A stretch of DNA of 64,000 nucleotides, taken from positions 5,640-69,639 of the forward strand of contig JBGTSF010000017.1 in NCBI GenBank assembly GCA_041940425.1. Direction: 5' to 3'. This DNA is from DATHTS01 sp041940425 (GTDB taxonomy: Bacteria > Acidobacteriota > Blastocatellia > Pyrinomonadales > Pyrinomonadaceae). The position numbers and the translations under genes are program-made. How positions within the stretch are numbered: position 1 is the first letter of the stretch; every line of letters begins with the position of its first letter. This document shows, piece by piece, positions 57,609-64,000 of this stretch. Under the pieces are notes generated by a model, which worked only from the letters and a program-made list of their open reading frames with translations, was not told the DNA's origin and did not search any database.

Positions 57609-59552
57609 CTAAAGAAAATTCATCCGCCGCATCAGATCAATGAAACGCGGCTCGTTTCGGAGATTGTTCCATTTCGGATCGGCTTTTAGAAAAACCATCA
57701 GCACGTTTTTTTCCGTGTAGGCTTTTTCGAGCTGAGCGAGGGCGTTTTCGGTTTCCCCGAGCGCGTTGTAGATGATGGCGAAATTATATGCCGGAACGTG
57801 TTTTTCGTTGGCGGATTTTTGTAGTTCGTTAAGCACCGCTCGCGCCTCTGCCGCATTGCCCGATTTTGCCAGCGCGTAGGCTTTTTGCGCGACCGCTTCG
57901 GAGTTTCCGCCGGAAAACTGCGCCGCTTTTTCCGCTTCGGCGACGGCTTCGGGAAACATTTTTTGTTCCGCGTAAATTTTTGATAAAACCAGATGCGCGT
58001 GCCAGAATGCCGGATCGAGTTCGAGCGTTTTTTGCAGTCTCAAGACGGCTTCGTCCGGTTGTCCGGCAAAAAATAGAAATTGTCCTTCGGCTGAATTCGT
58101 GATGAGCGAAAGCGGATCGAGTTCGCGGGCGCGTTTGACCATCGTCAACGCTTCAGTGTGATTTCCGAGATTCGAGTTTAGATGCGCGTAAAAGTATTGC
58201 GCTCTTTCATTATGCGGGTCGAGTTCGATGGCGCGTTGATATTTTTTTTCGGCTTCCGCCCAATTCCAGTCATACCAGAAGGCGATAAATCCGACCGCGA
58301 CCTGCGCTTCGGGCAGATTCGGATCGAGTTCGAGCGCCTTGAGCGCCGCCGCTTTTCCTTTCGTCATGGCTTCATTTGCCGGAATGTCGCCCGAAAGCGA
58401 AAAAGCCGCGTAAGCCTGCGCGATACCGGCGTAGGCGAGCGCGTAGTTCGGATCGAGCGCGATCGCCTGCTCGTAATACCCGATGCCTTTGACGGCTTCC
58501 GGCAGGATCAGACGGGAAGCGTGAAATCGCCCTTTCATATAAAGCTGGTAAGCCTCGACATTTTCGGTATAGCGTTTGGTCAGGCGTTTCTGCTCTTCGC
58601 CGCTCAGTTTTAAGGTTAAAGCCGCCAGAACTTTTTGCGAGATCGAATCCTGGACGGTGAAAATATCAGTAAATTTTTCATCGAAAGTTTCCGTCCATAT
58701 CTGTTTCCCGTCGTTCGTGCGTATGAGCCGCGCCGCGATTCTGATCCGGTCGTCCGAAATTTGGATCGTTCCTTCGAGAACGGAATCCACGCCGAGTTCG
58801 CGTCCCGCCTGCAATACGTCCTGCTCCAGAGCGTTATACCGTCTGACGGAACCGAGCGGGCGGACGATGATCTCTTCGCTCGAACTGAGTTTATTGATCA
58901 AAGCATCCGCCATCCCGAATTCCAGCGTTTCATTGCGGCTTTCGGCGGCAAGCGGTTTGAAAGGCAAAACCGCGATGGTTTTAACGGGAGCGTCAGCGGC
59001 TGGATTAATATTTCCGCGCCAGAAATAAAACGCAAGCGAGCCGGAAATCAGCAGCGTGAAAATAACAATAGCGAAAAGGCGGAAGCGGCTTTGATTTTTA
59101 TAGGAAGCGGGCGGCTGATGTTCCGTTTCGGTTCGGCTTGCGGTCGAAGGAGAAACATTTTGAACGGTTTCAAATTCGGTCTTTTGATCTTCGACCGCTT
59201 GCTCCGCACTTTCGGATTCAGAAATTTCTCTGACGGCGGCAACGAATTTATAACCTTTGCCCGGAACGGTGGCGATAAAGCGGTTTTCGCCGGGTTTTTC
59301 GCCGAAGATGCGGCGCAAATTCGAGATGTTTTGGGTGAGATTGTTTTCCTCGACGATCGTATCCGTCCAAATCTCGCTCAGCAATTCGTCTTTTTCGACG
59401 ACTTTTCCGTGATTTTTCACCAAAAAAAGAAGCGTGTCGAAGGCTTTCGGCATCAGCGCGATCGGCTCGTCATCTTCCTTAAACAGCGAGCGTTTATTTG
59501 CGTCTAAGCGAAATTTGTCGAATTCATAAATGTCTGCCTGCGACTCATTCAT
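57609..59552 (-). CDS. PhoB-type winged-helix membrane regulator with TPR domain (unit 2)
   Basis: A 647-residue paralogue of the unit 1 regulator with the same order: winged-helix domain (FDKFRLDANKRSLF, LLSEIWTDTIVEENNLTQNISNLRR, GKGYKFVAAVREIS), linker, TM segment (FAIVIFTLLISGSLAFYFW), conserved periplasmic ATVKTIAVLPFKPLAAESRNETLEFGMADAL, then TPRs. I choose the ATG at 59552 because it aligns with the start of the paralogue (MNESQADIYEF against MDESQTSIYAF); an in-frame ATG at 59564 is also possible. It lacks the linker heptamer repeat. It is divergent from the secreted gene at 59694. Confidence 0.88.
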   Translation of the reverse strand: MNESQADIYEFDKFRLDANKRSLFKEDDEPIALMPKAFDTLLFLVKNHGKVVEKDELLSEIWTDTIVEENNLTQNISNLRRIFGEKPGENRFIATVPGKGYKFVAAVREISESESAEQAVEDQKTEFETVQNVSPSTASRTETEHQPPASYKNQSRFRLFAIVIFTLLISGSLAFYFWRGNINPAADAPVKTIAVLPFKPLAAESRNETLEFGMADALINKLSSSEEIIVRPLGSVRRYNALEQDVLQAGRELGVDSVLEGTIQISDDRIRIAARLIRTNDGKQIWTETFDEKFTDIFTVQDSISQKVLAALTLKLSGEEQKRLTKRYTENVEAYQLYMKGRFHASRLILPEAVKGIGYYEQAIALDPNYALAYAGIAQAYAAFSLSGDIPANEAMTKGKAAALKALELDPNLPEAQVAVGFIAFWYDWNWAEAEKKYQRAIELDPHNERAQYFYAHLNSNLGNHTEALTMVKRARELDPLSLITNSAEGQFLFFAGQPDEAVLRLQKTLELDPAFWHAHLVLSKIYAEQKMFPEAVAEAEKAAQFSGGNSEAVAQKAYALAKSGNAAEARAVLNELQKSANEKHVPAYNFAIIYNALGETENALAQLEKAYTEKNVLMVFLKADPKWNNLRNEPRFIDLMRRMNFL

Positions 59553-59557
59553 ACCGA

Positions 59558-59625
59558 TTTTCACAATTTATCAGAAAATTTCAGCCGGATTCTAACGATT
59601 TTCAGAAGGGGTTTGCGGAATTATG
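59558..59625 (+). promoter_or_regulatory. Four direct TTTTCA boxes, divergent promoter 2
   Basis: TTTTCA, TTATCA, ATTTCA and TTTTCA have their C at 59562, 59572, 59582 and 59603, giving spacings of 10, 10 and 21 bp, identical to promoter 1. GATTCTAA-C-GATTTTCA and the following ATTATG 15 bp later are also conserved. Likely operator of the regulator and the secreted gene. Confidence 0.6.
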
Positions 59626-59693
59626 ACACACAACAGTCAAACAAAACAATTTTTTTGGCTGGAATAAAAAAACAAAAAGTGAGGACATAAAAA

Positions 59694-60194
59694 ATGAAAA
59701 ACAATCTTGTAAAAATAATCAGCGGAACGGTTTTAGCATCATTCGTAATTTTGACATTGGCTCTGGGTATAACCTTTGCTCAGGATGAATCAAAATTTCA
59801 AGGCGTCGGCGGAAGAATAGAAGGCACATGGGATGTGCGCGTTACGGTTCGCAATTGTCAGACCGGCGATGAGATCAGCAGTTTCGATTCTTTGACGACG
59901 TTTATCTCGGGCGGCACTTTGATGGATTCGACCTCGAGATTTCCGCAGTCTCTCAAAACTCCCGGACACGGCGCGTGGAGTCATATCGGCGGACAGAACT
60001 ACCGGTTCAGTTTCAAAGCTTTCACCTTCGATACTGCCGGAAACTATACCGGCTATACGATTCTCCGTCACGAAGCGGATTTGAATTCCCGGGCGACCGA
60101 ATACACGTCAGCGGGAAATCTGCAAGTTTATACTCCCAACGGAGTTTTGGTTTTTACCGGCTGTTCGACGACGACCGCAATGCGGTTTGAATAG
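59694..60194 (+). CDS. Small secreted protein (unit 2)
   Basis: A 166-residue exported protein, paralogue of the protein at 54265. It has a signal (MKNNLVKIISGTVLASFVILTLALGITFA), then GTWDVRVTVRNCQTGDEISSFDSLTTFISGG, GHGAWSHIGGQNYRFSFKAFTFDTAGN and the final TGCSTTTAMRFE. It has the same Cys pair and ending as unit 1. The start lies 141 bp from the divergent regulator start, against 139 bp in unit 1. Confidence 0.72.
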   Translation: MKNNLVKIISGTVLASFVILTLALGITFAQDESKFQGVGGRIEGTWDVRVTVRNCQTGDEISSFDSLTTFISGGTLMDSTSRFPQSLKTPGHGAWSHIGGQNYRFSFKAFTFDTAGNYTGYTILRHEADLNSRATEYTSAGNLQVYTPNGVLVFTGCSTTTAMRFE

Positions 60195-60203
60195 ACGAAC
60201 GAA

Positions 60204-60248
60204 AGAAAAGCAGTGCGTTTAATACAAAATTGAACGCACTGCTTTTCT
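60204..60248. repeat. 16-bp perfect hairpin downstream of the unit 2 secreted gene
   Basis: AGAAAAGCAGTGCGTT (60204-60219) pairs exactly with AACGCACTGCTTTTCT (60233-60248). It corresponds in position to the hairpin at 54776. Confidence 0.8.
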
Positions 60249-60256
60249 ACTTACTG

Positions 60257-60319
60257 ACTCATCTTACGCGATTTTGATTTAAGCCCGTGAAGCGGGTGTC
60301 AGAATCGCGTAAGATGAGT
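60257..60319. repeat. Nested inverted repeat before the M20 peptidase gene
   Basis: ACTCATCTTACGCGATT (60257-60273) pairs exactly with 60303-60319. Inside is a second hairpin AGCCCG-TGAA-GCGGGT. A GC-rich member of the boundary-repeat set. Confidence 0.85.
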
Positions 60320-60351
60320 TACTAATTCAGGTATTTGTTCTTAGATACCCA

Positions 60352-61371
60352 TTATTGACCCGGCGCATTTTTATTGTCGAGCAGTTTTTTTACCAAATCC
60401 TCGTAAAGCCCGACTGCTTTTTCCAAATCCTTTTTCAGAACAAATTCGTGCGAAGTGTGCGCGTCGAGGATCGAACCCGCGCCCAAAAGAAGCGGCGTTC
60501 CCCAATTCGGGAGATGCGGAATGTCGGTCGTAAACCGCACGACTTTTTGATCGAAACCTTCGACGGCGAGCATCCGCACCGGCTCTGAGCAGGACAAGAC
60601 TTCGATTTTTCCGCGCGTTTTGACGATCTCTTCGAGCATCGTTTCGACTTCGGCGCGAGGCGTTGTCAGGCGGACGGCGATTCCGGCTTCGGCGCGCGGC
60701 GGAATGACATTGAGCGCGAGTCCGCCTTCGATCAGACCGATATTGACGGTCGTTTCGCCGAAAAAATCGTCGTTCGGAAACTGCGTCCGGCGAATGTCCT
60801 GCAAAATGTCGAGCAGTTTTTCGATCGCCGATTCGCCCATTTCGGGATAAGCCGAATGCGCCGCTTTGCCTTCGGTCAGAATTTTCAAACGAAACGTTCC
60901 CTTCGAACCGATGGCGAGATCGTTGTCGGTCGGTTCACCGTTGATGAGATACTCGCATTTCGCGGCAAGCGGGTGAAGATTCGCCGCTTTCGCGCCCGAA
61001 CTTCCTTGTTCTTCGTCAACCGTGTAAAGCAAGCCGATATTTTCAACGCCCTGTTTTCTTAAATTTTCCGCCGCAAAAATCTGCGACGCGATGATGCCTT
61101 TCGCATCGCACGCGCCGCGCCCGTAGATTTTTTCCGCGTCTTCGGTCGGCGGCAGGTAAGGCGGCACGGTGTCCATATGTGTCGAAAGAAAGACTTTCGG
61201 CGTATCGTTCAAATAAGCGATGACATTATTTTGATTTTCCGAAACCTTTTGCAGTTCGACCGTCCAGCCGAGAGATTCGAGATAATCGCGCAGAAAAAAA
61301 CCGACCGCTTCTTCATCGCCGGAAACCGAGGGAATATTCATCAATTCTTTGGTCAATTCGAACAGATTCAT
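60352..61371 (-). CDS. M20 family metallopeptidase (ArgE/DapE-like)
   Basis: The 339-residue product has the dinuclear zinc site of M20 enzymes: FLSTHMDTVPPY (His and Asp), GRGACDAKGIIASQ (Asp), TVDEEQGSSGA with the catalytic Glu-Glu pair, and a dimerisation domain (about 150-260) with KAAHSAYPEMGESA. Such enzymes deacylate or hydrolyse N-acyl amino acids or dipeptides; the exact substrate (acetylornithine, acetyl-lysine or a dipeptide) cannot be chosen. No arg or dap genes are nearby. Confidence 0.85.
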   Translation of the reverse strand: MNLFELTKELMNIPSVSGDEEAVGFFLRDYLESLGWTVELQKVSENQNNVIAYLNDTPKVFLSTHMDTVPPYLPPTEDAEKIYGRGACDAKGIIASQIFAAENLRKQGVENIGLLYTVDEEQGSSGAKAANLHPLAAKCEYLINGEPTDNDLAIGSKGTFRLKILTEGKAAHSAYPEMGESAIEKLLDILQDIRRTQFPNDDFFGETTVNIGLIEGGLALNVIPPRAEAGIAVRLTTPRAEVETMLEEIVKTRGKIEVLSCSEPVRMLAVEGFDQKVVRFTTDIPHLPNWGTPLLLGAGSILDAHTSHEFVLKKDLEKAVGLYEDLVKKLLDNKNAPGQ

Positions 61372-61425
61372 AAATTTGATTTGAACATTGAACGATGGGA
61401 AACGCCAAACGGCGCAAATGATAAT

Positions 61426-61952
61426 TTACCAGATCGAAGGCGTTTCCGATTCGTCAAATTCCATTGCATTGCCGTCGGGCAAAATATGAATGATCCGCGC
61501 TGCGCCTTTACTTTTCAAAAGCGGCGAAAGCAGTCCGACGCGGTGACAATTTGCACGCGGGATTTTGTGTTTCGTGAGCGGATAAGATTCCGAACACATG
61601 ATCGCCGTCCGCGCTTCCGAAGCGATTTCCAAAATGCGTTCGATGCCGCGTTCGAGTTCTTCTGTTTCCGCAAGAACTTTCCCGCCCGTTTCCGGCAGAT
61701 GCTCGTAGCCGATGCCATTTTCGTTTAAGTTCGCCTCTAAAACCTTCCCGTTAAACTGCACCCAGCGCGAACGCGCGACGNNNNNNNNNTTAAGTTCGCC
61801 TCTAAAACCTTCCCGTTAAACTGCACCCAGCGCGAACGCGCGACACTCCGCACGTCGCACAGAAATTCGATCTCGTATTTTTTGAGCAGAAATAAAAAAT
61901 CCGCCCACGAATGCCGTCCGTGTCCGATGGTATAAATGGTATTTGAATTCAT
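61426..61952 (-). CDS. DUF488 protein, split in assembly by a gap
   Basis: The N-terminal part (61952 down to the gap) reads MNSNTIYTIGHGRHSWADFLFLLKKYEIEFLCDVRSVARSRWVQFNGKVLEANL, and the C-terminal part begins LNENGIGYEHLPETGG and ends IHILPDGNAMEFDESETPSIW. Deleting the 65 bp 61725-61789 joins them in one frame of 153 residues. That is the length of DUF488 proteins, with the family's IGHG, DVRSVARS and Cys-containing MCSESYPLTKHKI motifs. So the gene is intact in the organism, and the break is an assembly artefact. Confidence 0.85.
61725..61844. other. Assembly gap with 55-bp duplicated flanks
   Basis: The 55 bp 61725-61779 recur exactly at 61790-61844, on either side of nine N (61781-61789, plus one extra G). 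The length is that of an unmerged assembler overlap. Confidence 0.95.
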
Positions 61953-62879
61953 CTATTTTGTCTGCGAAACGGTTTTTTCCAATCTTTCAAGAAAATCGTT
62001 TTCCTTCCAATCGCTCCAGAGCTTTAACGCGGCGCGGTAATTTCGCGTGCGTTGATTGACGAATTCCGACAAAAGCCATAAATTCGCCGGATTTTTGTCT
62101 CTTTCCTCCGTCAGAATCTTACTGAGGTTTTCCAGCCAGACATCCGCGTCGTGGACTTCGCCGAGAAAATCCTGCATGTCTTTGATCTCTTCGACGAACG
62201 GCTTGATGCGTTCGCCCCAGCAGTCGGCGTAAAGCTCGATGCCGTAGCGCAGGCATTTGGCGGCAATGCGGAATTTGTGAAGCGGTTCGTCAACAAACGG
62301 CTCATAAATGTTCGCGCTCAAATCACAAAATTCTTCCAGACTCCGGCTCACGATCTTCCGCGCGGCTTGCTTTAAGCCGATGTTCTGCGCCGAATTTTTT
62401 CCCTGCACCATTTCGCCGATCGCTTCGTCAAAACTCTTCTGCAGATTTTCTATCGAGGACGCGGAGAGGATTTCCAATATGCCGAGATGCGCCCGTTCGC
62501 GCTTTTCCCTTCTCTGCGCGATCAGCTCGCCGATGCCTTCGCGGACGTTTTTATCTCTTGCTTTTTTCCGCAAGTTTTTCAGCGCGATGATCGTTACGTC
62601 CTCGTCGCGCACTTCGCCGAGCGCGCGGGCAAATCGTTTCAAATCTTTTCTGAACTGCTTGAGCGGTTTCCGTTTCAGCAGAGTCGAAAAATCGCGCAAC
62701 GCGCTTCTCAAACGCCGGATCGCCACGCGCATATCGTGAACTCCGGCGACCGATCCCGGTTCGAGAGCCGCGCCGCGTTTTTCCAAGATTTCTTCAAAAC
62801 GCACGCGCAGAACTTTATCTGCCCATTCCAAAACATCCGCCTCGGTATCGAGTCCGGTGATCTGCTTCGCCTTTGCCAT
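61953..62879 (-). CDS. CHAD domain protein
   Basis: The 308-residue product matches the CHAD domain, an all-helical polyphosphate-binding fold. It has HDMRVAIRRLRSALRDFSTLL, RFARALGEVRDEDVTIIAL with the conserved Arg-Asp pattern, LHKFRIAAKCLRYGIELYADCWGERIKPFVEEIKDMQDFLGEVHDADV in the second half. Conserved basic residues line the pore. It may bind polyphosphate or a related polyanion. It abuts the DUF488 gene (stop adjacent to start) and probably shares a transcript. Confidence 0.9.
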   Translation of the reverse strand: MAKAKQITGLDTEADVLEWADKVLRVRFEEILEKRGAALEPGSVAGVHDMRVAIRRLRSALRDFSTLLKRKPLKQFRKDLKRFARALGEVRDEDVTIIALKNLRKKARDKNVREGIGELIAQRREKRERAHLGILEILSASSIENLQKSFDEAIGEMVQGKNSAQNIGLKQAARKIVSRSLEEFCDLSANIYEPFVDEPLHKFRIAAKCLRYGIELYADCWGERIKPFVEEIKDMQDFLGEVHDADVWLENLSKILTEERDKNPANLWLLSEFVNQRTRNYRAALKLWSDWKENDFLERLEKTVSQTK

Positions 62880-62920
62880 CGTTTTGTATTTTACCAGACA
62901 AATTTATTGATTATTGAATT

Positions 62921-63901
62921 TTAAGTTTTATCGGCTTTGCGTTTTTCGCGTTCGGCTTCCGCCGCGTAGATAAAATAGATAAATTTGTCGTTAAAATGCA
63001 GAAAGTTTAATTTTTCGGACGGTTTGGCGGGCGGCGGTCCTTCGATAATGATCGGGATAATGTCGGGCGGCGCGTTTTCGTCCGTGCCATGCCGTTCGAG
63101 CGCATACAAAATTTCCTTTTCGACCCACTCCGAACGGCTTGCCGCATTTGACCAGAAAAGAAATAGAACATCGCTTTTATCAATATGTTTATAAAGCTCG
63201 CGCGCCCAGCGGTCGCCCGGATCGAGACTCAGTATGTCCTGAAAATATTCGATCTTTGCCGCGTCCAGCATCTGCACGCGCGGCAAAACTTTCGGGCGGT
63301 CTTCCGATGCGTATGAAATAAACGCATACTTGTAGCGGTTGAGCCTTTCGGCAACGACGTTTTCCGGTTCGGCGGCGGAATCGGCGGTCGTGATCTTTAT
63401 CTTGAATGTCAAACGCCCGACCGGAACGCCGTTTTCGCTGACGATAATTTTTCCGAAACGACTGCCCGGCGGATGATTTTCCGGCACGGAAACGATAAAC
63501 GGGATTTCCAGAATTTCGCCTTCCCAACGATGCGACTGGACGGGTTCATCAATTTCAAGTTGCGGCATTCGAAGTTCGAAAATCAAATCACTGCCGCGCT
63601 TTATTTTTCTGCTCAGCTTTTCGATTGCCTGCCGTTTCGCGTCTTCGTCCGATTCAGCGGCAATTTCTTCGAGTTCGGCGGTTTGCTCTTCAAGATGAGC
63701 AAAAACCTGAACCAGAAAACTGCTTGCCGCGCGCACGGTTTCCGGCGCGAAAAGCGTGCAATTGACTTCGTCTTCCAGAGTTTCCAAACTTTTCGTTGAT
63801 GAAACTATTTTATCTAAAGCCTTTTCATCCAAAATCTTTTCGCGCTTTAACCGCAACGGAATAAATCCTAATATGAGAGCCAAGCCGCCGCCGAAAAACA
63901 T
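62921..63901 (-). CDS. Membrane-anchored TIR domain protein
   Basis: The 326-residue product begins with a hydrophobic segment (MFFGGGLALILGFIPL) followed by a helical region (to about 110), a beta-rich domain (about 110-175) and a C-terminal TIR domain (about 190-326: YAFISYASEDRPKVL, then LDPGDRWARELYKHID, VLFLFWSNAASRSEWVEKEILYAL with Glu263 at the catalytic position). The TIR is of the same broad type as the pair at 3694-4541 but is tethered to the membrane. The upstream sequence to the edge is GC-rich and in frame for 28 codons without start codon. Confidence 0.82.
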   Translation of the reverse strand: MFFGGGLALILGFIPLRLKREKILDEKALDKIVSSTKSLETLEDEVNCTLFAPETVRAASSFLVQVFAHLEEQTAELEEIAAESDEDAKRQAIEKLSRKIKRGSDLIFELRMPQLEIDEPVQSHRWEGEILEIPFIVSVPENHPPGSRFGKIIVSENGVPVGRLTFKIKITTADSAAEPENVVAERLNRYKYAFISYASEDRPKVLPRVQMLDAAKIEYFQDILSLDPGDRWARELYKHIDKSDVLFLFWSNAASRSEWVEKEILYALERHGTDENAPPDIIPIIIEGPPPAKPSEKLNFLHFNDKFIYFIYAAEAEREKRKADKT

Positions 63902-64000
63902 GCAGCCTTCGCGGCCGCAATCGGAAGCCTGGCCAACAGCCGTGTCCGATGTGCGGCCAGCCTCGGCGGCAACCTCGCCGCTCTAAACCCCGGCTACGAT
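63902..64000. other. GC-rich window edge, origin unclear
   Basis: The last about 100 bp are more GC-rich than the rest and contain GCGGCCGC. No gene can be named: frames run through in several directions. It could be the real upstream part of the TIR gene's locus or a chimeric contig end. Confidence 0.35.

Noticed and set aside
63902..64000. Plus-strand open frame at the right edge
   Set aside because: About 40 codons in a GC-rich edge without start; could be chance or a chimeric end.

Overview
The window looks like a chromosomal piece of a Gram-negative bacterium of moderate GC content, most probably an Acidobacteriota of the Blastocatellia/Pyrinomonadaceae type. This is an inference from gene content: LpxI and an outer-membrane barrel (Gram-negative envelope), large PhoB-type winged-helix/TPR membrane regulators, VCBS/FG-GAP secreted proteins, Crp-like regulators, and many small families known mainly from environmental genomes. 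It appears to be a metagenome or draft assembly: a 9-N gap at 61781-61789 is flanked by an identical 55-bp duplication. No rRNA, tRNA, CRISPR array, insertion sequence or prophage was found.

Layout. 1-9.5 kb is housekeeping: pyrE, an ASCH protein, truA, uppS, cdsA, an MFS exporter and aspS, with two TIR-domain genes wedged between uppS and cdsA. 9.7-13 kb holds a sigma-54-type promoter with a secreted RskA-like protein, then a three-gene envelope stress operon (YqjD/ElaB-like, YqjE-like holin fold, DUF3618). 13-22 kb holds serS, a secreted alpha/beta hydrolase, galU, a UbiA prenyltransferase and several proteins of unknown role. 22.4-26.4 kb encodes UDP-ManNAcA synthesis: a WecC-type dehydrogenase interrupted by a 485-residue LAGLIDADG intein exactly at its catalytic cysteine, then wecB. 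26.5-27.0 kb encodes a lipoprotein rhodanese whose active-site loop reads C-S-UGA-P-N-E, a strong selenoprotein candidate. 27-40.5 kb holds purF and a phenylalanine/tyrosine degradation locus (phhA, hppD, hmgA, fahA) with a divergent Lrp regulator. That locus is interleaved with accessory genes: a HEPN pair flanked by a duplicated hmgA 5' end, a DUF433/DUF5615 toxin-antitoxin pair, and a Uma2 nuclease. 40.5-52 kb holds a base-excision glycosylase, rsmI, a secreted protein with a perfect sigma-54 promoter, an outer-membrane barrel, an M28 peptidase, lpxI and umuDC.

52-60.3 kb is a distinctive secreted-protein island. Two paralogous membrane regulators (PhoB-type winged helix, TM segment, TPRs) are each divergent from a paralogous small secreted protein. 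Both intergenic regions carry four TTTTCA-like boxes at the same spacings (10, 10 and 21 bp). Between the two units lie a secreted carbohydrate/tail-like protein, a 40-residue Tat-like peptide and a VCBS-repeat protein. 60.3-64 kb holds an M20 peptidase, a DUF488 gene split by the assembly gap, a CHAD protein and a membrane-anchored TIR protein.

A genome-wide signature stands out. At least fifteen gene boundaries carry short tandem repeats, usually of period 7, often arranged as self-complementary hairpins of different sequence at each place. Two more such runs lie inside coding genes (rsmI and one regulator). They resemble the STRR heptanucleotide repeats of cyanobacteria. The most notable items for follow-up are the UGA-containing rhodanese, the wecC intein, the duplicated regulator/secreted-protein units with their shared operator, the repeat hairpins, and the two small defence-like insertions (TIR pair, HEPN pair).
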